From: Delphinapterus leucas
Lineage: Eukaryota > Chordata > Mammalia > Artiodactyla > Monodontidae
NCBI RefSeq assembly: GCF_002288925.2
Contig: NW_022098000.1
Location: forward strand, 2,056,494 to 2,120,493
Reading direction: 5' to 3'
Length of the DNA stretch: 64,000 nucleotides
Under the pieces are notes generated by a model. It was not told the DNA's origin and searched no databases. It worked only from the letters and a program-made list of their open reading frames with translations. Below are positions 45,362 to 58,261 of this stretch, piece by piece; position 1 is the first letter of the stretch, and every line of letters starts with the position of its first letter. The position numbers and the translations under genes were made by a program.

Positions 45362-45989
45362 AAACTAAACTGGTTTCTATGAATTTGTCATTTTATTAGT
45401 TAAACTAACATATGACTGGTCTTTAGGGGGTATACAAAATAACTAATAAAGTAAGCTAGGTTATCGCTACAGCACCTTACAATCAAGGCATATTATGCTT
45501 CCCAAATTAACATCTTCCTGAAAAGAAGTATATAACAAACTGCTCTAAATGGAATCGCATTTCCAGAATGACTTACATTATTATTCCAGAGATGCTCCAT
45601 CTTCAGTCTGGTTAATTTTCAATCAGCAAAGACCCTGAACATTTGAGCCTTGAAGTTCTCTTTCCACCACTACTCACAATTCCCCTACCTCAACCTCTAT
45701 TTTCCACACCCACCCACGAAATAGTAAGTACCTGAATGTTTCAAATGGTATATGCAGTAATGGTATAATCTTTTTTCAAGCAAAAATCACACAGAGCTCT
45801 AACAGTTTTGGTAAAGTTATACTTCCTTATTTTATAATCATGTTGCTTTACATGCTCCTTAGTAAAAGAATTAAGGATCTGGGTTGTGTGCATCTTTTTC
45901 TTTTTGGTATTCTTCATCAGACCAAGAATGGGGAGAGCAGGCTCCCTCTGCCAGCTATCCTGAAAGGGGATTAAGAGCGAGGTCTGGAG
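45362..45989. other. Unassigned intronic sequence
   Basis: No repeat or exon is recognised. Confidence 0.45.
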
Positions 45990-46420
45990 CGGCAAACGTC
46001 CCCACACTGAACAGGTGTCGGAGGCTGTCTGTGTAGACTGCCCTGCTGTTCACCCTGTGCAGAGTCCCTCACTGAGGGGGGATTACACATCCCCTACCTG
46101 CTGAACTCACATGTAGCCATGTGACTTGCTTCAGTCAGTGAGAGGTGAGTAGAGGTGACACATGTCACTACCAAGCCAACAATTTACAAGCACGTGGTTT
46201 ACCCAGTTCTCTCCTCCTTCCACCACAGCAACTGGTAAAGTTCCAGATGAAGGCTGCTCGATCCGCCTGAATCATGGCGCCAAAATGACACAGAGCAGGG
46301 CTACCGCTGGCCCACAGGAGACGTAAAGCATGAACAAGAAACAAACCTTTTAGCAGTCTCTGAGGCTTAGGGGTCATTTGTTACCACTGCATCGCCTATC
46401 CTGACTGATAGAGTGATCTC
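45990..46420 (+). mobile_element. Old LTR fragment (ERVL-MaLR / MLT1-like)
   Basis: The order 'catgtgacttgcttcagtca', 'gtgacacatgtcactaccaa', 'gttccagatgaaggctgctc', 'gagcagggctaccgctggcc', 'gcatgaacaagaaacaaacc', 'tgttaccactgcatcgccta' follows old mammalian LTRs of this kind. No internal retroviral genes are adjacent. The exact subfamily is not certain. Confidence 0.65.
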
Positions 46421-46794
46421 CCTCCTCTTTGGATCACACATTTTCATCAATAAATTATTTTGAGCACATAATTCCAGTATGTTTATAAATTACATACACA
46501 TATCACTGTATATTAGGTACTGATAACATGCCTCCCCCCCCAAAAAAAAATGAAAAAGGAATGAGATTAAAAATATATAAGTTGCATTACTTACATTCTT
46601 CCCACATTCCCAAATGATCATCTTGGGCACACCAGTTTGAAACCACTAGTCTATTACCCTGGCCTCTGAAGTAAAGATACAAACAATGCTTCCCAGAGAT
46701 TTATTCCATAAACTTCCAATCAACAATATTCATTTATGTTTATAAACAGTTTGGCCAGTTTTCTCCTTGAATCCACACAGCTCTCTCTATCAAG

Positions 46795-46950
46795 GCCTGG
46801 TCCTTAAACATGGCTGTACATCAGATTTGCAGTGGAGCTTTTCAAAATTACAGATCCCTGGTACCACTTAGACCTACATATTGAAGCCCAGAGGTGTATA
46901 TTTCTTTAAAAGGTCCATTAATGACTCTGAAACACACCACTAGTCTAAAA
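46795..46950. mobile_element. hAT-Charlie-type MER fragment (MER20-like)
   Basis: 'ggctgtacatcagatttgca', 'aattacagatccctggtacc' and 'ttgaagcccagaggtgtata' fit a decayed MER20-like non-autonomous element. Ends are weak. Confidence 0.5.
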
Positions 46951-47079
46951 TACAGTAAATCCCAGGGGAAGAATCCTCTTTTCTAAAATAAATTTACCAT
47001 GTCCTAGAAATACTACCATCAATTCTAGCATTTGATTTTTTTTTTTTTTTTGGAGGATGTTTCTTTCTGAAACACTAGA

Positions 47080-47430
47080 ACCTACTATATACCAAGCACT
47101 ATTTCCAGCAGATGGGATCCAGCTATAAACAAGCCAAAAAAAAAAAAATCAAAAAACTGCTGCTGTCATGAAGCTTATAGTTTAATGGCGTGAGACAGAC
47201 AATAAACAATAAACTATCAGGTAGTGATCTATGGTGAAAATAAAACAAAGGGATGTGCTACGGATGGGACAGATTTATACTTCAGTTGTATAGTCAATTA
47301 AAGCCTCTCTGGAGAAGTGACATTTAATTGGAAACCTGAATGATAAGAGCATCGAGGTAACAGTTAATGCTAAGGTGCTAGAGAGAAAAAAGGCTAGTAC
47401 GCTGGAGGAACAGAAAGAGGCGATGGAGCA
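47080..47430 (-). repeat. Ancient interspersed repeat (same type as 30556-30860)
   Basis: 'ctactatataccaagcacta', 'tgtcatgaagcttatagttt', 'gagacagacaataaacaata', 'aaagcctctctggagaagtg' and 'catttaattggaaacctgaa' occur in the order seen in this old family. An A run at 47136-47148 is inserted. Non-coding. Confidence 0.65.
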
Positions 47431-48259
47431 GGGGCAGGAGAGGGACAGACAGGGCTCTGAGGCCTGCTGAGATAGGGTTTTGTACGAAGAATGGTACAGT
47501 AAACTGAAATTTCAGGCAGAGGAAAGTTCCAATCTGATTTATACTGTGATTTTAAGCTTGCTCTAGTGCTGAATGGAGAAAGGATTGTGTTGTAAGGAAT
47601 TGTACTGGAGAGAAAGAGATCTACTCTCAGTGGGCAGTTTAGGGAAAAGATGACAGAGGCCTGAACTAGAGAAGTACAGGTAGGAAAAAAACAAGTGGAC
47701 AGATCTGGGATATGTTTAGGAGGTAGCATGGGCTGATGGACTGCAAATGAAGGGGTGGAGAAAAAGACTCCTAGGTCTGGGGCTTCAGCCACTGGACAGA
47801 TGGTGACACCATTTACTGACTCATCTTTTTCTTGATCCTCATCTCCACTGCCATTTATATTTTACTTCTATACATATTTATCATATGTGTCTTGTTGTAA
47901 GTCACCTCTAACCCTTTGTAGAAAGGGGCATGGCATCAATAAATACAAATAAATGATTTCAAGTACCATTTTTTCTTAAAATTAAACACATCTGTATAGC
48001 AGGTGAAAAGTAATAATACCAACAATATTAAAATTCTAATTTTATTAATATTAAATATTAAAATATAAATATTTTATTGTTTACTACAAATTTAATTTAA
48101 TATAAAATATTAATAGTAAAAAAGCTAATTAAAACAAGTAATTGATGGAAAGACTGTTTAAAATATCCAATGTATAATTAAACAATTAGGAATCACTTAT
48201 AATGAAATTAAAAATCTGTGGGTAAAGCAAATACTGAAAGCAATTTTCATGATTTTTAA
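47431..48259. other. Unassigned sequence with a very AT-rich stretch
   Basis: Positions 48010-48130 are extremely AT-rich with repeated 'aatattaa' and 'aaatat' units that could melt easily. The open frame over 47394-47792 on the minus strand has no recognisable homology. Confidence 0.4.
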
Positions 48260-48359
48260 TATTGTTACCACTATTTTTAATAAACATTGGTGCTATATCA
48301 GTAGTAAATATTGTGATCTATAAAGGGCACATGTTTGCCAAATGCCCTATGACCCAATC

Positions 48360-48840
48360 ATTGATCCTACTGTGGGGATTTAGGATGGCGGCAAATTCCC
48401 TGACACTCTGTCCATTGAGAGCTGAGATCTATTCGCTCTCCCCATGACTGGGCTGGCCTGTGACTGCTTGAACAACAAAGTATGGTGCAAGGGATGCCAG
48501 GCCATCCCATGCCTCATCTTTGAGGGGACTGACAGCTTCCACCTTGTTCTCTTGGAGCTCTGGGTCACCAGAAAAGAAGTCCAGCCCCCTTGTTTGCGGG
48601 ATGCCATGGAGAGGATCCCTGCAGAGTCCAGCCTTCTAGAAGTCCTCATCCAGCAAGAGGAATGTGAGTGAAGCTGTCTTGGACATCCTAGACCAGACTA
48701 GCTACCAACCAAGGAGCCCCATGCAACACCATGTGGAGCAAAAGAACTGCCCTGTTGAGCCCAGTCTGAATCCCGGACCCTCAAAAGTGTGAGATATAAT
48801 AAAATGGTATTGTTTTAAAACATTAGGGTTAGACTATGGT
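48360..48840 (+). mobile_element. Old LTR (ERVL/MaLR-like)
   Basis: 'atgactgggctggcctgtga', 'ggggactgacagcttccacc', 'ctgccctgttgagcccagtc' and 'ataataaaatggtattgttt' follow a mammalian LTR ending with a polyadenylation-type AATAAA. The related reverse copy lies at 58262-58960. The exact family is uncertain. Confidence 0.65.
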
Positions 48841-50219
48841 TTTAAAGTTTTAATGTTAGGTTTCAGAATTGTTGTTTTAGGTTTGGAGACAGATGTTACA
48901 CAGTAATAAACAGCCAGAACACTTATCTACCTAAAATAAAAGTTAGTTTAAAACATTTTTTCTACTAATAATCCAATTCTTACAAAATACTTCCTTCATT
49001 TAAATGTACAGAAGAGAGCCAAATAAAGGGGGAAAAAATTAAACTGGTAAATCTCTAGGGGAAATCTTTACTTTACTTACAAATTCTTTGTCATTTTTAT
49101 AGTCACCCAAAACATTCAAAGTTAGAAAAATGAACAATAATTTAATATCCTGACATTCTAATTAGTATGTTGATGTCTCAGTAACTCTGCCAACATGATC
49201 AATGTAAAAATCAATCGTCTGGTTATTTTATTACTGCTCTTTTTTTAATAGCATAGGCACATTCGGAACACACTAAAATTTAACACCAAAAAGGAAAGAT
49301 TAATCACTTATACTCAAGCACATTTCTTCTCTCCTACAAGAAAACAAGCCTCTTTTTAAAAAGAGCTGGGTAATTTATACAAAAGTTCTTCTAAGTCTCC
49401 TAAATAAATCAAAACAGCAGTAATTCCTCAGCTGCACATAACAGGCCCAGATACACATGAGAACAGTATAATCTGACAGGACACATCAGGAAAGCATTCC
49501 CCCCATCCCACCCCACTCAGCAAACATTCCTTCAGCACCTTCTAGAAGCCAGGTACAGTGCCAGCAGATAACACGAGCAAAAGTAAGGTGCTACTTATAA
49601 ACTAACTGTATTATTCAACCATAGCAAAAGCTTATAGCAGAGGACAAATTGACTCCACCAACAATGAAATCTGAAAGCAGCAGCCACTCAGAGAGGAGAA
49701 GGTGTGACCTCCTGCAGCAGCAGGAGAGCAGAGGTCTTGCGAGGACCTGGGTGTCCGCCAGGCCCGGGGAGAGTGGGAATGGAGCACGTACCCCAGGGCT
49801 GCCGGGGTGAGGTGGGGACACCCTCCAAACCACCCAGGGCAGGCAGGACGCCACATGACCCGGTGCTCAGCCTTGGCTCACAGGAGCGAGAGGTGGGCAG
49901 ATGGAAGGAAGCACACTCAGCAGAGTGGAAGAGAGGCAACAAGGGATCCATCCCAGGAACCTACGTTTAGAGTCCAGTTCAGAGACCATTCACTCAAAGA
50001 GCCGTGGATAAAGCTGAAAGTCACCAATGGCACCACTAGGGCAGTGGCTTTGCCTGAGGCTTATAGATCAGCACTAACAGGGTAGCCAGGCAGCACTTAA
50101 CAGCATTAAACATTATGATTTACTGAGAATAGCTTGATACCATCCCAGAGGCCAGACACCTAGGAAGCCACATGGGGCACAGAAGACGGAAGAAAGTCAC
50201 TTCAATTAATCAATCTCAA
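48841..50219. other. Mostly unassigned; L2-like fragment at 49500-49600
   Basis: Positions 49505-49600 ('cagcaaacattccttcagca') look like a minus-strand L2 end. The GC-richer stretch 49690-49960 contains overlapping open frames on both strands but few CpGs and no recognisable protein. Confidence 0.45.
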
Positions 50220-50225
50220 TCAGTC

Positions 50226-50249
50226 AATCTCTCTCTCTCGCTCTCTCTC

Positions 50250-50297
<48 letters not shown>
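50226..50297. repeat. Compound (CT)n(CA)n microsatellite
   Basis: 'tctctctctctcgctctctc' is followed by 'ggacacacacacacacacac' continuing to about 50297. The (CA) part has about 22 units. It is probably length-polymorphic. Confidence 0.95.
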
Positions 50298-50298
<1 letters not shown>

Positions 50299-51399
50299 AG
50301 ACCCCACCCCAGGTCTGAATTGGGGAGCAGGACTCAACTGGCCAATTTATAGGCTGAATGACTCCCAAGCTGGTGTGCCCTAGAAAAATGCCACTAACAT
50401 AGCAAAACATAAAGTAACAATAAGTAAACAATGCATTATGTAATAAATGGTGCTGAATATATAGAAAGCAATATTAAGAAAATTTAAAAACTCATATCTA
50501 TTCCTAAGAGCAAATGTAAAACTATATTACAAGACAATAGGTTAAATATAAAAATATAGAACCTTAAAGAAATAAGTGGCTGAGAAAAATCAGACTGTTT
50601 ATATTATTTAATCCTAACCAAGAGGCTAAAAGCCTGAGTCGGAAACCCTAGAGTCAGAACTGAGACAACTTTGCACCAAAGATCTCAATGAATCTTTTGC
50701 TCAATTATTTTCATGCAAGTCCCTCGTCCTTGCCCTCAGTCAGTACCTAAAATTTAGACCCCTCTGGAGCCCCAGCAGTGCTCCTGCCCATTCTCATTTC
50801 TTCCAGCCCTGCCCCATCTACCCCCTCAGTGATATGTGTACTCCCTCTGAGCTCATTCCAAAATATTTCCCACTTAGCCCTCCTATCCAGCCCGGCCCAC
50901 AGGTTGCCCTCTTCCCAGTCCTCCTGGACCTCCGCAGCCTCCTGAGGACACTGCTCTGGCCTAAGTCAGCAGAGACTCATTCCCTCCCTCCCCCAACTCT
51001 GGCCAGCACCTCCCCCACACCATTCACAGCTCCAAATGCATCAGCCCCTCTGGCTCCTCCCCAGGATAACCCACCATCCCAGTTCTCAAAGGACTTAGGG
51101 TGTCTCAGGACATGGGACTTTCAGGGCTAAAACTGGGACCGAGGCAGTCCAAACCCAAATCTTCCTGACATGGTAACGTCTCCCTTCTTGCCACTCTCCG
51201 AAGTAACTGCTGTATCCATGTGAAGACTGGTCCACACTATGCTCACAGCCCTGGCCCGCCACCCACCCCCACCCCACCTCAGCAGCCCACTCCCACAGCC
51301 ACAGCACAGCCACAGCCCACACGCTCTCCCCAGCCGGATGCCTCATCCCGCTGCTCACCCACTCCATCATCCCCAACACGCACGCTCCGTGGGCCCATC
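50298..51399. other. Unassigned; pyrimidine-rich stretch 50740-51400
   Basis: Positions 50740-51400 are C-rich on the plus strand ('ccacccacccccaccccacc' at about 51260). Overlapping frames here have no recognisable homology. Confidence 0.4.
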
Positions 51400-51800
51400 A
51401 AAGTCTTGTTTAACCCAGGCCTTGAAACTCTTCCTAGTTTCAATTTTCATTCCCCAAATACTCTGTTCTCCATGATACCAACCTATATGCATTCCCTGTA
51501 GCACACCATGACTTTCATCGCTATGATTTTGCACACATTTTCCGTATCTGAAATTTCCTCCCATACCCTGTGTTTCTACAGGAAAATGGCTATGCAGCTA
51601 ACACATTATCTCCACAAAGTTTCCCCAGATTTCCTCAACAATAGTTATATGCAGTATCACAGTATTTACACACTGTACCATAAGCATGTATATGTGTATC
51701 TTCCACACCATAATATGAACCTAAGCATAGGTAAATGTGTTATATTTACTTATATTTATTTTTATATTCCCAGATTTTGTCGTAATACCTGGTGAAACGT
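51400..51800 (+). repeat. Probable LINE-2 fragment
   Basis: The order 'taacccaggccttgaaactc', 'tttccccagatttcctcaac' and 'tatattcccagattttgtcg' resembles the L2 3' region, strongly diverged. Confidence 0.5.
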
Positions 51801-52479
51801 CTACAGACTGGAATATATGAACTACAAAAGGCAACAATGTTCAAACTGAAGAAACACAGAAAAAGAGAAGAAAAAAAATAAAAATTCTGTATGGTAAAAC
51901 TCCGAGAGACTAAAAATTGTTATTGAGAGCATATTATAAAATAATTCATCAAATGATAAAAGCAGATAATTTATACAAAGAGTCGTAAGAATTCATAAAT
52001 GCAAAAGGATGTTCAATTCTGGTAGTAATCAAAGACCAGTTAAGAGGTTACTGCAGTAGACCAACAAGCAGTAGTAAGGTAATCCTAGAATTAGAACACT
52101 GTGATAGAAATGGAAGAAAAAGATAAGCAATAAGAAAGATGGAAAGGAAACACCAAGAAGTGAAAGATGACAGGATCGTGCCTGGCTGAAAGCATGAACA
52201 ACAGCACCTTTAATAAAGATGGTTTTACCTGACACAGTTACTCCAGATGAGCACATGGACAGTTCAGCAAATTAAAGCAACAGCACCCCTAAGAGCCATC
52301 CTCTCTGCAGCCCAGCCTGCACAGAGGCTGCACAGCACATGCTGGGGGGGAGGGGGTGTGGTTTACAACAACATTCCAACAGCACAGCAGTTGGAAGTAG
52401 ACAGAGGCTTCTGGCTCCAGCCCTGGGCCGTTAGGCAGTTTCCAATTTCTTAAGTTATTCTGATCTACTTCCCACTGAA

Positions 52480-54160
52480 AACAATGAAAAATGCTGGATA
52501 AACCATTAAAAATATAATTAGTTTAAGAGCACTAAAAAATTGACAGAACAAGGGAAACTGCCAGGACAAATTTTGAGGACAACCTAAACCCAAGAGAACC
52601 AAAGCCACTTTTGCCCTGAAGGCATCAGCCAGTGCCATCTGCTTGTGCTTCAGATTCACGGCCTCAAGGGGCAAAGGCAGCAAAAGTCAAGGATTAACAC
52701 CCACCAACCATGGGATCCTAAAGGAGACCCTCCCAAAGGACAACATCCCTAGGGGAAGAATGAACTAGAAGTGACTCACCATCTCTCCTCCAGCTACACA
52801 AGAATAAAGAGCAGGCTCTCCCGGCACTGGACAAAGAGGAAAAGAAAAAGGTAGGAATAACAAAGTCTTTGAGAAGCTGTAGCAACCCCATGCAACATCC
52901 CAGGCACACATCCACAGTGCGCAAAGGCCCAGGAGTCATGGTGCTAAAGACGGTTTAAAAAGAGTCCCTGGTGGGGCTTCCCTGGTGGCACAGTGGTTTA
53001 GAGTCCACCTGCCGATGCAGGGGACACGGGTTCGTGCCCCGGTCCAGGAAGATCCCACATGCCGCGGAGTGACTGGACCCATGAGCCATGGCCACCAAGC
53101 CTGAGCGTCCGGAGCCTGTGCTCCGCAACGGGAGAGGCCACAACAGTGAGAGGTCCGTGTACCGCAAAAAAAAAAAAAAGAGTCCCTGACTGGTAATACT
53201 CCAGAAGCCTAGCAGAGGCCACACACTGCCTTTCAGAGAGAGCATATTCACCCCCTGGGAACCCCCAAAACTGTGTGAGGACAATAACCAGTCACAGATA
53301 ACCAGGCACACAGGAAGCAAGGCAGCATGAGTTAGAAACAAGCACAACAATAGCAGGAAAGGACTACACAGATTTTGAGTCTTAGAATTATCAGAAGCAG
53401 GTTAAAACACAACGTACAACATTTAGAGAAGAGAAAAACAAATTTTAAAATATCAGCATGGAACAAGAATCCATAAAAAGTAACAGCAGTTCTTTAGAAG
53501 ACCTTCCAGAAATTACAATAGCCAAAATTTAAAACACAACAGCAGCAAAACAGACAAAACAGAATAGGGAAATAACAAACTGGGAAACAGTTGAAGAGAA
53601 ATCATCTGTAATTCAGCAGAGAGAAAGAATAAAAAAGGAAAATGCAGATACGAGAATGAGATGTGAAGGACTGACTAAGAAGGTCTCAAATACACTGACT
53701 GGAATCCCACATAGAGAGGAGAATGAATGCATGGAGGGAAATTTTAAATCAATACGGCTGAGAATGTCCAGAATTAGTATGAGACACCAATCTACAGATC
53801 CAAGAAGCCTAGTGAAACCCTAGCAGGATAAACTAAAGAATTTCACTCCGAGTCAAACTGAGCATGTTAAAATTAAACAGAAGTGAATCAAACAGAGTAT
53901 CTTAAAAGGATACAATAAGCAGGCTGGAGATCTCACCCTCAAAGGAGTTAGTTAGACCATCAGCTGACTTCTCAGCAGCAAAAGCAGAAGCCAGAAGACA
54001 GCAGAGTCTATATATTTTCAATGTACTAAAAGAATCTGCCAAGAATCTAGAATTCTTCATCCGTCAAAAATATCCTTCAATAACAAATGTAATCTCCTTT
54101 CTTGTTTTTGTTTAGAAGAGAGGCATTTTCATTCAAACAAAAGAAGAATAATAAAATCTA
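52480..54160 (+). mobile_element. HAL1/old-L1 ORF1-type element, split by a SINE
   Basis: The 5' part (52480-52970) and the 3' part (53190-54160) are continuous apart from the SINE between them. The 3' part keeps ORF1-like sequence: 'ccatcagctgacttctcagc', 'ttttcaatgtactaaaagaa', 'tctagaattcttcatccgtc', 'caaaaatatccttcaataac'. No ORF2 follows, as in HAL1 (half-L1) elements. Frames are broken. Confidence 0.7.
52957..53188 (+). repeat. CHR-type SINE, short form, with perfect duplication
   Basis: The head 'ggcttccctggtggcacagt' starts at 52975. The end 'gtgagaggtccgtgtaccgc' is followed by an A tail to 53179. The flank aaaaagagtccctg occurs at 52957-52970 and 53175-53188. It sits inside the HAL1-like element. 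Confidence 0.95.
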
Positions 54161-55589
54161 AAAAGCTGTACTTTACCTCAAGCTAATGCAACATGGGAAC
54201 AGGTGGACATTTATGGTAAGATGAATATTTAATGTTTTCCTGCACATCTCTTTCATATATACAATCACATTTTCTGTTATTACTAATTGGTTACTTATAT
54301 AATTGTGTCATGGTTCTTCAACAGATCAGAAGACCCAAGGGTCAGGCACCATTTACAGGCTTCACTGGGTGTCCCTCATATACACTCACAACTACTGTGC
54401 CCAGCCTGGGAAATATTTACTGGCTGCTGATACAGTCAATAGTTCAGGACTGAATTCCTACCATCACAATTTATTTTCACCCAAATATATGTGGAATTTT
54501 ATTTCAATGATTTAACATAAAATATTAGATTAACAATTGTTCTGATTTTGCATTATTAAACTTTATAATCAGTAAATATTTTAAAGCAAAATTTTAATGA
54601 ATGCTAAGGAGACTTTACAACTAAAGTAATCTGAAGTGTGTTCCCCTTCTCCAGTTTTCCTGTGAACTAAGTTAATCAAGTCTATGAAATCTGCAACTGT
54701 TTCTTTAATTCTAAACTATTTATTAAAGCACCCAGTTAATTGGCACAATTCCTATATCTTCACACAGCTTTCTATTACTGAGCTTCAAATTTTCCACTTT
54801 ATGACTTCTCCCTTATGTTATCTTCTGCAATAACTTTTTGGTGCACAATTAAAGGCCTCCGAACTCCATCTTTGTTGGGGCTCCAACTGGCAAATGTCTT
54901 CCAAAAAAACAAAGGGAAGTAATTTTCCTTCCCACTTTTTCAATGTAGCCCAGTAGAAAATTGTTCAACTTTACTTAGTTCTAAGTTTTTTTAACTATGC
55001 AGCATTTTGGACATTTTCAAGATCACTGGAAGAGAGGCAGCCAAACTCTGATTCATGAAAGACAGGATAAGACAGAAGCTTTCCAACATAAGCAGCTAAC
55101 AGTAGGATATTACAAAAATAAGGCTTTACTTAGCTGGGGAGGAAAGGATGAAACTTGCTTAGAGTCAATACAGACTATTGGTAAAGTCATGTTCATTCAA
55201 GCAAATGGAGAATGAAACAAAAAAGTAGGGGAAAATAAAGTCTGAAAAAGAAACTGATTTGTCACATTTTCTCTTATAGGCCATGGGAAATCAAATCATT
55301 GGAAATTTAAGTTTTTTAAAAAGTCAGGTGTTATTAAATTTATATGTCTATCATGTATTTCAAATTCAAGCGGACAGTAGAATACTAGATATTTTTTGTG
55401 TCTCGGTGAAGGAAAAGGAGGTGTTTATTCCAAGAGATGCTCAGATACATATATTTGTAACTGAAAATATTAGAAATTAGTTTTACGGCTTCGGAAAAGG
55501 TGTCCTTTTTGGTGACCCAATTCAACAATTTTCATTCCTCAGAAAATTACCCAGACATTTGAGGCTGCAGCTGGCACAGAAATCCACCA
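54161..55589. other. Unassigned AT-rich intronic sequence
   Basis: No repeat or exon is recognised. Confidence 0.45.
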
Positions 55590-55865
55590 TCAGAGTGTCT
55601 CTGCTACCTCCTTTCGGCCTTCTTTTAAGATTCAGATGAAATACCATTAGCTCGATGATGCCTTCCTAGATTAATCTAGCCCACAGCAATACCCTCTTTA
55701 CTTTTTCATAACTCTTACTGACAGCATCAAACATTTTACCTTGTTCTGTTTCTTGAAAAGTCTCTTCCTGCTCTCCCAAACTATAAGCATGTTAATGCAA
55801 ATCCTCCATCACGCAAAGCATACTGCTGGATATACATAAAGCCTTTACTAAATATTGGTTACAAA
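55590..55865 (+). repeat. LINE-2 3' end
   Basis: 'agattcagatgaaataccat', 'gatgccttcctagattaatc', 'actttttcataactcttact' and 'gcatactgctggatatacat' occur in the L2 order, with the 3' end at 55860. Confidence 0.75.
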
Positions 55866-57685
55866 TTAATATAAAGGATTCTACGTAGGATGGACTCAAG
55901 AATGAACTCTGGTAGCTAGGGGACTTATCTTACAGACACAGTTGCCTTGCAAGCACACTTCTTATAAACTGTGTGTGAATCTGAGAACCTTGGTAGGAAA
56001 GGAGCTATAGAGTCAAACCCTTCCAAGCCACCTCCTGATGCTGATGGAGACACAGACAAGTGTTCCCCACCATCTCACATAGGTGTCCTGCAGACGCTGC
56101 TCACCCTTCGATCTTACTTCCGAGTTCTCCCCTTGGTTATATCCCTTCCCAACTCACAGTTCCATCCCTCATTACAGTCCTAAAATGTTCAAGTGCTCCA
56201 TCTGCACTTAAGACATGGATTCAAACACAGGACGAAGCCGTGACGCCACCAACAGAGTGGGTTTACTCAGGGACATCCAGTCCTCCAGTTCTCCAGGGCT
56301 TCAACAGTGGAGTACAATGGGAAGCACCCTGCCTGCACCACCCAGGGGCCCTCTTCTGGGCCCCAGCAATTCACAGCCCTCCTTCTACTCCTCTACATCA
56401 GAAATCCAAAAAAGAGCTCATGTCAGCCCTGGGGAACCTGTGACATTAATGTGACCCTCCCTGTAACAGCCATCATTCTTGTAATATTGTAAGTACGTAT
56501 CTCATCCACATTGTATTATAATTAGTCTCCCTCCAAAGCCTGAACTCCTACCCACCTAAATGGAGCCATTTTCATTCTATGTCCTCAAAATCGTAAAAAG
56601 AGAGAGAACACACTGAATTCATACATTATATTGTTCTCTGTAGTAAACTTGACATTGATCTTTTATTTGAAATATCAGTCACTTGGTTCCTTAACTATAT
56701 TTTCCTTGCTACTGTTAGTTTTAAGTTATCCCCCAAAAAGGCAAATTATTAATTATTACTTCAATTTTATAGAAATAAAGAAAAGCAGCCTTGGAAACTT
56801 ACAAGAGAATTTTATGCTGCATTTCCTTCACTTTGTATCTTGCCTCCAGTAAGATCATTACAATCCAAAAGTGATACAGCTTAATGAATCCAGAGAGCTA
56901 AGCAGCAAATTCAAACAGCTGTGTATGTGTTTGCATACGTCTACGATTCTCCTGTTCCTTAAGCAAAGTGCTATAATAGCAGCAAATGTGTCTGCCAACA
57001 CACAGACGGGTTTTAATAGGTCTCAACTGTCCTGCTTTCCTGGACTTATGAAATAGTTTTTTAAATCTATTTTCAGCTTTTCAATAAGAAATAATTTCAA
57101 TAGATTTTCCACAGAAGTTAAACCGTCCCCCTTATCTACCATAATCCAAACTCCATAATATGAAGAGCCAATAGGAGGCTATTGCTAAAAATAAAGAAGA
57201 AAGTAAAAATCTGGAACCATTTCAAAAGTGCACACAAAAATCAAGGAGCTGTATGGTATGGTGTCTACAGTAACTTAAGATTGCTTTTATTCATTTATGA
57301 ATGTCCCTTTATATTTAAGAAAGTGCTTTTAAATCCCTCATAGGAAGTACCCTGAATGTATCTCTTAGCTCACTACCTCTTAGCTGAACTGAATTTAGCA
57401 AGAAGAAACAACTATCCACAATCTATGCTATGAAATAAACACAATTAATTCAGTCTACTTTAAACTTTAGCAAACTCTAACAGGTAAGAGCACTGTATAA
57501 AAAAAAGGTATCTTTGGAAGTAAAGAAGACCTCAAAGAATCCTGACACTCCTGGCAGATCTCAGGGATGTGGCAAGCCTCTCTTCCTCAAAATTAAAAAG
57601 CCATAAACTTCTCAATGAATTCTTTTTAAGCAGCTTCACCAATCACATTTCTGAAAGGTAGAAAGCATCTATCAACAACTTTCCT
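55866..57685. other. Unassigned intronic sequence
   Basis: The GC-richer part at 56030-56450 has overlapping open frames of up to 127 codons without homology that I can see. The rest is AT-rich. Confidence 0.4.
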
Positions 57686-58060
57686 ATTTCTGTCCCTGTT
57701 TTTTAAATAAATTTATTTATTTTTGGCTGCATTGTGTCTTCATTGCTGCACGCAGGTTTTATCTAGTTGCAGCGAGCGGGGACTAGTCTTCGTTGCGGTG
57801 CGCGGGCTTCTCATTGCAGTGGCTTCTCTCATTGCGGAGCACGGGCTCTAGGTGCATGGGCTTCAGTAGTTGTGGAATGCGGGCTCAGTAGTTATGGCTC
57901 GCAGGCTCTAGAGCGCAGGCTCAGTAGTTGTGGCGCGCAGGCTTAGTTGCTCCGCAGCATGTGGGATCTTCCCGGACCAGGGCTCAAACCTGTGGCCCCT
58001 GCATTGGCAGGCGGATTCTTAACCACTGCGCCACCAGGGAAGTCCCCCATTTCTGTCCCT
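57686..58060 (-). repeat. CHR-type SINE, long form, minus strand, with perfect duplication
   Basis: The tail in reverse is 'aaataaatttatttattttt' from about 57705. The body reads in reverse to 'ccaccagggaagtcccc' near 58048. The flank atttctgtccct occurs at 57686-57697 and 58049-58060. Confidence 0.95.
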
Positions 58061-58261
58061 TCTGAGTAATCTGCTCTCCCTCAGAATTTTCCCTACTCAC
58101 CTAATTATCAGAATTTCATTTTCCATACTATTAACCATAGTTTTGAATTATATTATTTTGACTACATTTCATAAAGTCTTTCCAAGTCATGGTAGGGTTG
58201 TTTGAGGGTATTTGGGGCACACTATTTTGTTTTGTTTTCAGCTCAAATTCAAGAAGCCAGA

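Noticed and set aside
45990..48840. Possible intact endogenous retrovirus between the two LTR-like segments
   Set aside because: The segments are different, decayed LTRs with no gag, pol or env-like sequence between them; the intervening DNA is other repeats and unassigned sequence.
50226..50297. Regular short repeats considered as a CRISPR-like array
   Set aside because: Dinucleotide microsatellite with no spacers. The genome is eukaryotic.
56060..56443. Open frame of 127 codons on the plus strand
   Set aside because: No recognisable domain, overlapping frames of similar size, and sits antisense in a presumed PRIM2 intron.
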